In this document: piece after piece, positions 1 through 7,008 of the stretch
Layout of the letters: every line of letters begins with the position of its first letter
How positions within the stretch are numbered: the first letter of the stretch is position 1
NCBI RefSeq assembly: GCF_003633685.1
Contig: NZ_RBKT01000001.1
Coordinates: 2,976,001 to 3,040,000, forward strand
Direction: 5' to 3'
Length of the DNA stretch: 64,000 nt
DNA from: Micromonospora pisi
Lineage (GTDB): Bacteria; Actinomycetota; Actinomycetes; Mycobacteriales; Micromonosporaceae
Made by a program: the position numbers and the translations under genes
The notes under the pieces: model-generated
Databases searched by the model: none
What the model was told of the DNA's origin: nothing
What the model saw: the letters and a program-made list of their open reading frames with translations, nothing else

Positions 1-173
1 ACGAGCTACGTGCCCAACATCCGCAGGGACCAGCTGGCGCTCCGGACCCGCAGGCGCTGGCCGAGCAGTTGGAGCAGGTCCAAGAAGAATCGGTACGCCG
101 GATGGCGGTGTTCAGCACCGCGATGGCCGACGTCCTGGACCGCCTCGCGCAGGGCGACGGCCGCCGTGGCTGA
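1..173 (+). CDS. C-terminal part of a small YbaB/EbfC-like protein (5' end outside window)
   Basis: An open frame enters from the left edge and stops at a TGA at 171-173. The visible 56 residues are acidic and helical, with a run of the form LAEQLEQVQEESVRRMAVF and an Arg/Gly tail. That is the look of the C-terminal helix of small YbaB/EbfC-type DNA-binding proteins, which often stand first in actinobacterial WXG100 toxin loci. The stop overlaps the GTG of the next gene by 8 bases, so the two are translationally coupled. The family call leans on context; the sequence alone shows only a helical protein end. Confidence 0.45.
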   Translation, partial: ELRAQHPQGPAGAPDPQALAEQLEQVQEESVRRMAVFSTAMADVLDRLAQGDGRRG

Positions 174-480
174 CGGGCTGCTGGTGGAGACGGAGACGCT
201 GCGCCAGGCCGGACAGCAGCTACTCCAGCTCGCCGAGGAACTCGACGGCGCCTGGGCCCGGTTCTCCGGGCAGGTGCAGGCGATGGGTGACATCTTCGGC
301 GACGACGACGTCGGCGGCCTGATCGGTATCGGCTATCACGCCGCACACGAGATAGCCGGCGACTCCTACCTGTCGGTTGTCGACGGCCTCTACAGCTTCA
401 GCGCCGGCCTGAGTGACATGGCCGACAACTACGACTCGGTCGAGGCGGACAACACCGGCCTCTTCTCGGCGATCTACTGA
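166..480 (+). CDS. WXG100-type small secreted protein of a type VII secretion locus
   Basis: A 104-residue protein starting at GTG 166, chosen because it overlaps the upstream stop and gives the usual family length. The N-terminal half is a helix with heptad-like Leu/Ala spacing and Trp30; a glycine-rich break (about 50-57) separates it from a second helical half. Residues 89-93 read YDSVE, matching the YxxxD/E signal of type VII (Esx) substrates, placed near the C-terminus as expected. The canonical W-x-G hairpin is not obvious: the nearest is the WARFSG stretch. It probably acts as a secretion partner or chaperone for the carrier and nuclease encoded next. It could also be an EspC-like partner. 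Confidence 0.65.
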   Translation: MADGLLVETETLRQAGQQLLQLAEELDGAWARFSGQVQAMGDIFGDDDVGGLIGIGYHAAHEIAGDSYLSVVDGLYSFSAGLSDMADNYDSVEADNTGLFSAIY

Positions 481-493
481 GCCGGGCGACCCC

Positions 494-988
494 ATGGGAT
501 TGATGATTCCCGGCGAGCTGGCCAACCTGCTCAACGAGCTCGGCTACACCTGGCCGAAGTCCGACGAGATGAAACTCTTCGAGCTGGGGCAGAACTGGCT
601 GGCCCTCGCATCCGAGCTGCAGGCGCTCGGACAGAGCGCCGACGCGGCGGTGCAACCGGTCGCCGCCGCGAACGCCGGTGAGGCGATCGACGCGTTCCTG
701 GCCGCCTGGCACGGTGACGACGCCGCGCCGTCCGTGTTGGACAGCGGCGTCACCGGCGCCAACGTCATCGGCGGGGCCCTGTTCGTCTGCGCGGCCGTGG
801 TCCTCGCCCTGAAGATCAACGTAATCGTCCAACTGACCCTCCTGGCAATCGCGATCATCCAGGCGATCGCGACGGCCGCGCCAACCTTCGGTGCGTCCCT
901 GCTGGAGATCCCGGTCTTCAAGAGGCTCACCGACATCGTGATCAACATGCTGATCGACCAGGCTCTCGGGGTAATCCTCGGTGGCTAG
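494..988 (+). CDS. WXG-like carrier protein resembling the CpnT N-terminal domain
   Basis: A 164-residue protein. ATG 494 lies 13 bases after the previous stop and gives the typical opening MGLMIPGELANLL. A helical N-terminal half contains W72-H-G74, a true WXG motif. Residues about 92-134 are very hydrophobic and could form one or two membrane helices, followed by an amphipathic helix ending LGVILGG. This layout is known from the N-terminal domain of actinobacterial polymorphic toxins such as mycobacterial CpnT, where it precedes a toxin domain. Here it ends after the carrier region and the nuclease is a separate frame overlapping by 8 bases. Inferred role: export and delivery module for the nuclease. 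Confidence 0.7.
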   Translation: MGLMIPGELANLLNELGYTWPKSDEMKLFELGQNWLALASELQALGQSADAAVQPVAAANAGEAIDAFLAAWHGDDAAPSVLDSGVTGANVIGGALFVCAAVVLALKINVIVQLTLLAIAIIQAIATAAPTFGASLLEIPVFKRLTDIVINMLIDQALGVILGG

Positions 989-1532
989 GCGGAACAACGC
1001 GACCGGCGCTGGCGCGAATCGCATCGCCCAGGCCGCCGCCTCGACCTTCAAGACGAAAGCGAAGGTGTACGGCCCGCTCACCGCTGAGCAGGCCCGGAAG
1101 AAGGCTGAACGGGCCGCGAAGCGCAAGGAACGCCGGGAGGCCACGCCGGTGGCGGTCCGTGACCGCGTCAAACTGTCCGCACCGACAAAACGTGCAATCT
1201 ATCGCGACGCGGTCCGAGACCAGAACGGTGACTTCGTCTGCGAGGCCACCGGCGGCAAGATCCCCCGCGTGACCACCCCCGACGGAAACACCGTTTATAT
1301 CAACCCCGACACCGGCCGCCGGGTCAACCCGGGACAGGGCGGCATGACCGTCCCGCAGCCCGGCACCTTCGACTTCGGCCACCGGCCCGGACACGAGTGG
1401 GCCGACTACAAGAAGGAAGCGATCGCGAACAACTACGATCGGGCGCGAGTCATCAAGGACCAGGACAGGCCGGAGATCTACCGGCTTGAACAACAGGGAC
1501 CGAATCGCAGCCGCAAATTCCAGGGCCCATAG
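981..1532 (+). CDS. GH-E family (HNH/Endo VII fold) nuclease toxin
   Basis: A 183-residue protein starting at GTG 981, whose first 8 bases overlap the end of the carrier gene in another frame. A very basic stretch of Ala, Lys and Arg (about 36-62) precedes the C-terminal domain. Around residues 130-140 it reads FDFGHRPGHEW, the conserved Gly-His-Glu signature (G133, H134, E139) of GH-E nucleases in polymorphic toxins. The family is predicted to cut nucleic acid with one metal ion. There is no own export signal, so delivery must come from the WXG-type partners upstream. Ankyrin and SUFU genes follow at once, the usual place for immunity genes. Confidence 0.78.
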   Translation: MARRNNATGAGANRIAQAAASTFKTKAKVYGPLTAEQARKKAERAAKRKERREATPVAVRDRVKLSAPTKRAIYRDAVRDQNGDFVCEATGGKIPRVTTPDGNTVYINPDTGRRVNPGQGGMTVPQPGTFDFGHRPGHEWADYKKEAIANNYDRARVIKDQDRPEIYRLEQQGPNRSRKFQGP

Positions 1533-1547
1533 AAGGAGCCGGTGATT

Positions 1548-1964
1548 ATGGCCAAGTCAGACGACCTGGACCGCGACGAGCTGCACTACGCGGCACTCCG
1601 CAACGACGTCGACCTGATCAGGCAACGTCTCGCCGCCGGCGTGCCGGTGTCAATGCGGGAGCGCCGCGAGGGTTACACCCCGCTGCACTTCGCCGCCCAG
1701 GACGGCGCCGCAGCGGCGGTCGATGCGCTCCTCAGCGCCGGAGCCGACGTCGACGCCCTCTCCAACCGGGGACAAAGCCCGCTCTGGCTGGCCGTCATGA
1801 ACTCGCGCCGGGCGCCGGACGGCGTTGTCGTGCGGACGCTGCTCGAGCATGGTGCGGACCGCAACCTCCGCGACCAGGGGGGGCAGTCACCGCTCGAGCT
1901 CGCGCAGCGCATCCACCCGTTCCCGCTCGAGTGGTTCGACGAAGTGCCGGAGGGCAAGCAGTGA
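1548..1964 (+). CDS. Ankyrin-repeat protein, probable immunity protein
   Basis: A 138-residue soluble protein made of about three to four ankyrin repeats. Repeat hallmarks are visible: LHYAALRNDVDLIRQRLAAG, then YTPLHFAAQDGAAAAVDALL, then SPLWLAVMNS with LLEHGADRNLRDQ. ATG 1548 is preferred over an in-frame GTG at 1542 because GGAG at 1535-1538 is 9 bases away from it but only 3 from the GTG. The gene lies 15 bases after the nuclease and shares a 4-base GTGA overlap with the next one. Ankyrin proteins are recurrent immunity proteins for nuclease toxins. The domain is clear; binding and blocking the GH-E nuclease is inference. Confidence 0.75.
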   Translation: MAKSDDLDRDELHYAALRNDVDLIRQRLAAGVPVSMRERREGYTPLHFAAQDGAAAAVDALLSAGADVDALSNRGQSPLWLAVMNSRRAPDGVVVRTLLEHGADRNLRDQGGQSPLELAQRIHPFPLEWFDEVPEGKQ

Positions 1965-2500
1965 GCCTGGAAGCGATTGCCGACCACTACGACCTGTATC
2001 TGGGTGAGTCCGAGGACGTCGCCCCGGTCGGCGTGCTCCGCATCCTCGATTTCCAACCGGACGAGGCCGACTTCGTCACCTTCGCGTCTCTCGGCCTGTC
2101 GGCGGCGAAAATCACGGCTGTGTTCCCGCAGGAGATCGTCTGCTCCGTCGTCGACGGCCAGGACGGTGCCGCCGAACACCTCGTCCGAATCGCCGTCGAA
2201 CTCGTCCTGCAGCAGGGCCGTGGCCTCGTCAACGAGGATGTCATCCCCAACGACGGCCCGCTGCTTGCCGGCACCGAGATCCATGGTGTCCTCGTCGCCT
2301 CACACCCGTCCCTGGGCGACTCCTTCAACGTCGTCTTTGCCGAGGACGGAGTGACCGTCGTCGCCGAACTCATGACCATGATCCCGATCACCGCCAATGA
2401 AGTGGCACTCGCCCGACGTGAGGGCGTACAGACACTGATCGCCCTGCTCGACGTCGCCGACGTCAACCTCCTCGACGTGACCCGAGACTCGGTGGTCTAG
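1961..2500 (+). CDS. Suppressor-of-fused (SUFU) domain protein, probable immunity protein
   Basis: A 179-residue protein starting at GTG 1961, overlapping the ankyrin stop by 4 bases. The C-terminal region carries the recognisable SUFU pattern: a HGVLVASHPSLGDSFNVVF strand pair, then MTMIPITANEVALARREG and a closing helix. No signal peptide or membrane segment. SUFU-fold proteins are a large immunity family in bacterial polymorphic toxin loci. With the ankyrin gene this gives two candidate immunity genes behind one nuclease, so one may protect against a toxin not encoded here. The gene ends the cassette; the next gene is on the other strand 36 bases away. Confidence 0.75.
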   Translation: MSLEAIADHYDLYLGESEDVAPVGVLRILDFQPDEADFVTFASLGLSAAKITAVFPQEIVCSVVDGQDGAAEHLVRIAVELVLQQGRGLVNEDVIPNDGPLLAGTEIHGVLVASHPSLGDSFNVVFAEDGVTVVAELMTMIPITANEVALARREGVQTLIALLDVADVNLLDVTRDSVV

Positions 2501-2536
2501 CAAGTCAACCCATACCCCTGCTCCTACCGGGTCGGG

Positions 2537-2761
2537 TCAGCCGAGCTGGATGGCCAGGGTCTGGAGGTGCCCGTCGACCTGTGCGCGGTCGTAACCACGC
2601 AACCGTACGACAAGAACGGCCCGCCGGATCTCGTCCCGGGCCGCGGCGAGCCGCACCTGGTCCGCCGAGGCGGGTGCCTCCTCGACCAACGTGATCAGTC
2701 CGTCCACCTCGGCGGTGTCGTAACCCCGTAACGCAACCGTGAAGCTCGGCTTGCTCCGCAT
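2537..2761 (-). CDS. Small protein with two DivIVA-type motifs
   Basis: A 74-residue protein read from ATG 2761. It contains the motif LRGYD followed by AEVD or AQVD twice (about residues 11-20 and 54-63), each followed by a short helix. This is the N-terminal signature of DivIVA-domain proteins, which bind curved membrane at poles and septa in actinobacteria. Here only the motifs remain, without the long coiled coil of full DivIVA/Wag31, so it is a mini-protein of the DivIVA-domain type. Its 3' end faces the SUFU gene. The start is the first ATG giving a compact domain; in-frame sequence continues further upstream. Confidence 0.65.
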   Translation of the reverse strand: MRSKPSFTVALRGYDTAEVDGLITLVEEAPASADQVRLAAARDEIRRAVLVVRLRGYDRAQVDGHLQTLAIQLG

Positions 2762-2846
2762 CCGGCCAGTGTGCGAACCGGCGGCAAGCCGCCGCCCCGC
2801 AGCCCTGGCCACTGCCGGTCGGCAACGCCGTCGGTAGAGTCGCGAG

Positions 2847-3695
2847 GTGACCGAGCTCCCCTGCGCCTGCCTCGTCTGCTCCGACGCTCCCGTCGGAAGG
2901 GACGACCGCATCGTCGACACCGTCCGGCAGCACGGCTGGTCGGCCCTGCGGGTCGAGGGCGGGCTCAGTTTCGCGTACACGGTCGGGCTGTGGCACACCT
3001 TCCGCCGGCCCGAGATCGTGATGTTCGGGCTCGACGGCGAGAACATGCAGCACTGGTTGAACGCGTGCGTGGACCGGGGGCGCGCGCACGGCTGGCCCGA
3101 GCCGGGGGAGCCGTTCGAGGGTGTCTTGCAGGGCTTCGAGACCCAGTTGCGACCGGTGCACGAATCGTGGCGGGACGCACTGTTCGGCACCGCGCACCGC
3201 TTCTACGGCGGTTTCGAGGTGCCCGTACTCCAGCTGGTCTGGCCGGACCGCGACGGACACTGGCCGTGGACGGACGGGGCGACCCCGAGCAGCCGCAATC
3301 GGCAGGCGTTCGCCTGGTTGCCGGTCTCCGAGCACCCGGCGGGCGCGTGGCGGCTGGTCGGTGAACTGGAACCGGGTTTCCCGTTCCCGGTGGGTCCGGA
3401 CAGTCTGGCCCTGACCACCGCGGCGGTGCTCGACGGTGAGCGGCCAATCGCCCGGGTCAGCCTGGACGACGGCGCGTACGACGTGCTCGACGAACGCGGC
3501 TACGACGCCGACGACCTCTGCCTGGCCTTCCTCGGTGACCTGGTGGTGCGGTACCCGCAGGTGACCGCCGCCGCCGATCTCGGCGAGGGACAGGTCGCGA
3601 TCAGCGGCGACGACCAGGTCTGGCTCCGTGCCGGGCAGTCACCCAGCGACAGCCGGGCAAGCCAACGAGCGTGGGAGTCCGCCCAGCCGCGTTAG
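2847..3695 (+). CDS. DUF4262 domain protein
   Basis: A 282-residue cytosolic protein starting at GTG 2847. The first 160 residues show DUF4262 features: a CACLVCSD opening, GLSFAYTVGLWHTF, PEIVMFGLDGENM, and aromatic-rich QLVWPDRDGHWPW. The remainder (about 175-282) is a variable tail with an alpha/beta feel. No catalytic motif is known to me for this family and no function is claimed. It sits alone between a divergent DivIVA-motif gene and a convergent dioxygenase gene, with only 24 bases to the latter. Confidence 0.7.
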   Translation: MTELPCACLVCSDAPVGRDDRIVDTVRQHGWSALRVEGGLSFAYTVGLWHTFRRPEIVMFGLDGENMQHWLNACVDRGRAHGWPEPGEPFEGVLQGFETQLRPVHESWRDALFGTAHRFYGGFEVPVLQLVWPDRDGHWPWTDGATPSSRNRQAFAWLPVSEHPAGAWRLVGELEPGFPFPVGPDSLALTTAAVLDGERPIARVSLDDGAYDVLDERGYDADDLCLAFLGDLVVRYPQVTAAADLGEGQVAISGDDQVWLRAGQSPSDSRASQRAWESAQPR

Positions 3696-3719
3696 CCACC
3701 GGACGGACCCGGCTGCCGG

Positions 3720-4628
3720 TCAACGGAGCCAGGGAATGGAGCGGTCGAGGCGCCGGCGCCGCTTGAGCTCCCGGCGCAGTGGGATCTCGTCGTCGACGTA
3801 CCCGTCCCAGTTGACGCCCCAGTGGTTGGCCGTGTGGGTGCTCTCCCCCAGCAACTGCCGCTGCACCGGCGTACGTGCCGCCCACCACGGGCCGTCATGG
3901 TCGAGGTGCAGGTCGTCAAGGGGACGGATCCAGCGGTACGTGTAACCGACGAAGAGCATCTTGCGGGTGATGCTGGAGCGGTTGATCGACCGCGAATGCC
4001 ACAGCCTACGGTCGAAGACAAACGCGTCGCCGGGGTTGGCGGTGATCTCGACCGCGCCCTCCGGGTCGGGGTGGTGCACCGAGAGATCCGCCGGGCGGGG
4101 CAGCGAGTTCCTGATGTGGCTGCCCGGGATGACCTTGGTTGCGCCCCGACCCGTCTCCGAGAGGTCGGAGAGCACGTACGCGACCTTCAGCGAGAACATC
4201 GGCCGAGGCTGGTCGGAATCCAACGTCTGCGGGTCGGAGTTCTGCCGGTAGCCGTCCTGGTGCCAGCCCCAGTACGGCCGCTCCGCCTCGGCGGCCGGCT
4301 CCGGGGGCGTCACGTCGAGGTGGTTGTGGTGGGTGTGGATGTTCCAGCCGAGCAGCCCCCAGACGTACGGGAACGTCGTCGGGTGGGTGAGCAGTTCGCC
4401 GAAGAGTTCGTCCCGTTCCAGGAAACCGAGCAGGTGCAGGGTCCCGTTCTTCGCGGTGTTGCCCGCCGTGGCCGCCCGGTCGTGGATCCGGTCGACCGCC
4501 TTCTCCAACGCCGTCCGGTGCTCCTCGGTCAGCACCTGCCGCAGCAGCAGGAAACCCTGGTCGTGGAACTCCTTGCGATCGACGTCGCTGATCGTCTCGT
4601 ACCCTGTCCGCCCCTGGTAGTCGAACAT
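3720..4628 (-). CDS. Phytanoyl-CoA dioxygenase (PhyH) family Fe(II)/2-oxoglutarate oxygenase
   Basis: A 302-residue protein from ATG 4628 with AAAGG about 10 bases ahead of it. The double-stranded beta-helix core is recognisable: metal ligands H123 and D125 in WGWHQDGY, H211 in RRLWHSRS, and a following Arg (R222) placed to bind 2-oxoglutarate. Such enzymes hydroxylate or halogenate small molecules using O2 and 2-oxoglutarate; PhyH relatives in actinomycetes act in secondary metabolism or on compatible solutes. It does not carry the ectoine hydroxylase context (no ect genes nearby), so the substrate is unknown. It stands alone. Confidence 0.85.
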   Translation of the reverse strand: MFDYQGRTGYETISDVDRKEFHDQGFLLLRQVLTEEHRTALEKAVDRIHDRAATAGNTAKNGTLHLLGFLERDELFGELLTHPTTFPYVWGLLGWNIHTHHNHLDVTPPEPAAEAERPYWGWHQDGYRQNSDPQTLDSDQPRPMFSLKVAYVLSDLSETGRGATKVIPGSHIRNSLPRPADLSVHHPDPEGAVEITANPGDAFVFDRRLWHSRSINRSSITRKMLFVGYTYRWIRPLDDLHLDHDGPWWAARTPVQRQLLGESTHTANHWGVNWDGYVDDEIPLRRELKRRRRLDRSIPWLR

Positions 4629-4797
4629 TCCGCCAACCTTTCCCTTGACACGCGTCCTGTGAAGCTGTCAGGGAGTGAACCGGCCGGATACGAAAAAAAC
4701 ATGTGGTTCGGATCAGCGATCGATGGCGGGGGTCCGGGCGGGTCGGACTCCATCACCGCCGTACCTGATCTTCGCCGTCCCTTCACAAAAGCCCTGG

Positions 4798-5148
4798 TCA
4801 GACGGTTGGTCGGTCCCTCAGCGGAAGCTTGCTCAGCACCGCCTCGTAGGAGGCGTCGATCGCCTCGACGAGTTCGTCGTCCGGGATCGTGCCGTCGATC
4901 CGCAGGCTGTTCCAGCCGTACCGCCCGATGTAGGCCATCACCGAGGCGTCCCGGGGGTGGCGGAGCAGCCACTCGTCGGCGATCTCGCGGTCGGCACCGC
5001 ACTTCACCCCGACCGAGGTTCGTGACTCGGAGCCGAGAAACGCGAAGATCTTGCCGCCGACCTTGACCACAATGTCGGTCTCCCACGGCTCGTCCTGCCA
5101 GGCACCCGGTTTGGCCAGGCAGTATTCGAGCACCTCGTCCCACGTCAT
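4798..5148 (-). CDS. MmcQ/YjbR family protein
   Basis: A 116-residue protein of the MmcQ/YjbR (CyaY-like fold) family. Typical parts are the N-terminal EVLEYCLAKPGAW helix, the strand DIVVKVGGKIFAF, and a C-terminal segment with YGWNSLRIDGTIPDDEL and a closing helix. These proteins are often annotated as DNA-binding on structural similarity alone; the role is unknown. Monocistronic, with 169 bases to the dioxygenase start upstream of it. Confidence 0.82.
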   Translation of the reverse strand: MTWDEVLEYCLAKPGAWQDEPWETDIVVKVGGKIFAFLGSESRTSVGVKCGADREIADEWLLRHPRDASVMAYIGRYGWNSLRIDGTIPDDELVEAIDASYEAVLSKLPLRDRPTV

Positions 5149-5431
5149 CCCAGTCCCCCTTACTGACAGCCATGTTCACATGCCGGTACGACACCGCGCG
5201 TGATCCGCACTGACACGCAGCTCGGGAGAGTGAGGATCGCCGGGTACACGTGGCTCCCCGGGCAGGCGTTCAAAGATGCTCAGTCGGAATGCCCAGCGTG
5301 ATCCACGCCATACCGCCGACAACGCCTGGCCCCGTTCGCCGGCACGAGGTCCGGGTCCCCGGAGATCGACGCACCGGTTCGGTCGATCTCCATCAGCCCC
5401 ACGTTGGAACGTCGCGGATTGTGCTGACGGT

Positions 5432-5931
5432 ATGGACTCCCGGCGGTCCCGCGCCGGACGGTACGACGCCCTGGGTGCTCCGGTCGCGGTCAGCAGCGAC
5501 CAGGGCCGGAGCTGGATCTGGCCGAACGTGCCCGAACTGGGCGACGTCGTGACGCTGCACGGCGGCAAGGACGGCTCCGACACGTGGCTGATCCCCGAGG
5601 TGCAGGTGTTCCGACGCTGTTGCGGCTCGCCGACGACCAGTGGGTCACCGTCCCGGCGACCGGTCACCCGACCGAGGCGGGCAAATACAACGCGGTCGCG
5701 GTGGGCGGCGGCGCACTCGCGGTCGCCGGTCCGGGCGGCTTCGGGTACGTCAACACAAGCGACGGCGTCTGGGTGAGCGATCCACGGGTACCGCCCGGGC
5801 TGGGCCTGGTTGACGTACTCGCGGACGACACTCTCGCGGTGACCGACCGGGCCACCTCGGACCAGTTCTACCTGGGGATCGGCTCGGCAGCACGGCGCAA
5901 CTGGGTGCAGATCCTGCTCAGGTCCGAGTGA
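5432..5931 (+). pseudogene. Broken beta-propeller (BNR/sialidase-like) gene remnant
   Basis: Two reading frames carry pieces of one protein. Frame 2 encodes a sialidase-type repeat, AVSSDQGRSWIWPNVPEL, running to LIPEVQ at 5605. Frame 1 then continues from 5608 with VPTLLRLADDQW and propeller-like strands (GGGALAVAGPGGFGYV, TSDGVWVSD), ending at a TGA at 5929-5931. Joining them needs a shift of one base near 5606. No convincing start or signal peptide lies upstream; 5149-5431 has only degenerate coding sequence. It looks like the 3' third of a former exported propeller protein. A sequencing indel could explain the shift but not the missing 5' part. Confidence 0.5.
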
Positions 5932-5970
5932 GCCGCCGGGTGGTCGGCGGGGTGGCGACGCCCGTTCGGG

Positions 5971-6639
5971 TCAGGACTGACGGATGGCCTCACCGGCGAT
6001 TTCGATCCGTACCGTCTTGCCGACGAGAACTCCACCGCTTTCGAGGACCACGTTCCAGAGCAGGCCGTAGTCCTCGCGGTCGATGTCCGCCGTCGCGTTG
6101 AAGCCGAAGATGTCCTGCCCGTAGGGATCACGTCGGGCACCGCCGAACTCCACCTGAAGGTCGACCGCCCGGGTGATTCCCTTCACCGTCAACTCTCCGG
6201 TGAGCACGAATCGCCCGGGCGTCTGGGCCACTTGCGGCGGTACCTCGCGCCCCGCGCCCCGCTGACCCAGTCGGTGGTTCCTCAACCGGGCCCAGGTGAA
6301 GATCGGGTCTTCGTTGCGCTGCCACTTGATGCCCGTACTCCGGTATTCGAGCGTCCGATAGCGCTCCACGTCGAGAAAGTCGGGGCTGCTCAGGTGGGTG
6401 TCCCGGTCGATGCTCCCGGTGGTGAGGCTCGCCGTCTGGATCGTCGCGGTCACCGAGGAGGCCAAGGGGTCCTCCGCCACGTGGATATGGGCGGTCGCCT
6501 CGGCGAACTCCCCACGTACGGGACTCACCATCATGTGTCGGGCCACAAAACCGATCCGCTTGTGCGCCTGATCGAGAAGATAGGAGCCGGCAGCCGGGAT
6601 GGTCATGCCTTCCCAGGTACGTGTGACGAAGTCGGTCAT
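5971..6639 (-). CDS. YceI family lipid-binding-type protein with an internal insertion
   Basis: A 222-residue protein; ATG 6639 is preceded by GGAAGGC at a good distance. The YceI fold is evident from SYLLDQAHKRIGFVARHMM at the start, SIDRDTHLSSPDFLDVERY in the middle and FVLTGELTVKGITRAVDLQV near the end. YceI proteins bind isoprenoid or similar lipids in a beta-barrel. There is no signal peptide, as in most actinobacterial cytosolic members. Residues about 106-143 (KWQRNEDPIF through QVAQTPGR) form an Arg/Gln-rich insertion not usual between these strands, making the protein longer than the common size of about 190 residues. Confidence 0.82.
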   Translation of the reverse strand: MTDFVTRTWEGMTIPAAGSYLLDQAHKRIGFVARHMMVSPVRGEFAEATAHIHVAEDPLASSVTATIQTASLTTGSIDRDTHLSSPDFLDVERYRTLEYRSTGIKWQRNEDPIFTWARLRNHRLGQRGAGREVPPQVAQTPGRFVLTGELTVKGITRAVDLQVEFGGARRDPYGQDIFGFNATADIDREDYGLLWNVVLESGGVLVGKTVRIEIAGEAIRQS

Positions 6640-6709
6640 CGTGTTGCCTTCCCCGGTTGTCTTCCCCCCGAGTTGTTCCCGGGTGTTTGCCAGCGCGCTA
6701 CTGGAGCCC

Positions 6710-6744
6710 GCGGGTACGCGAGTCGGTCGGACCCGCGTACCCGC
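6710..6744. terminator. 11-bp perfect inverted repeat, possible terminator
   Basis: GCGGGTACGCG at 6710-6720 pairs perfectly with CGCGTACCCGC at 6734-6744 across a 13-base loop. It lies in the 369-base gap between the hydrolase stop (7009, minus strand) and the YceI start (6639). It may end hydrolase transcription, though it is far (about 265 bases) from the stop and has no T-run. I saw nothing else coding in 6640-7008. Confidence 0.4.
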
Positions 6745-7008
6745 AGCCCAGCATAAGGACGCTCCGGGGCCGCTTTCCTGGCTCCACCGAACGGTGGATC
6801 TCGACTGGCCGCTCGCTCGGGAGAAAGGTGCGTACGGCGGCGAATTCACACGGCATTTCGGTCATTTCCCTGCGGGAATCGGCTAGCGAAAGGGAGTGAC
6901 CGACGATCGAATTCGATGGGACTCGATCCCGGGGCAACGTCCGGGACCTGCGCCGACCCGCCCACGTGATAACGCTCACCACCAGGGGCCTCGCCGGGTC
7001 CGGTCCGC

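Noticed and set aside
2505-3335. 276-codon minus-strand frame covering the DivIVA-motif gene
   Set aside because: Different frame from the motif-bearing protein, no motifs, and it runs antisense through DUF4262.
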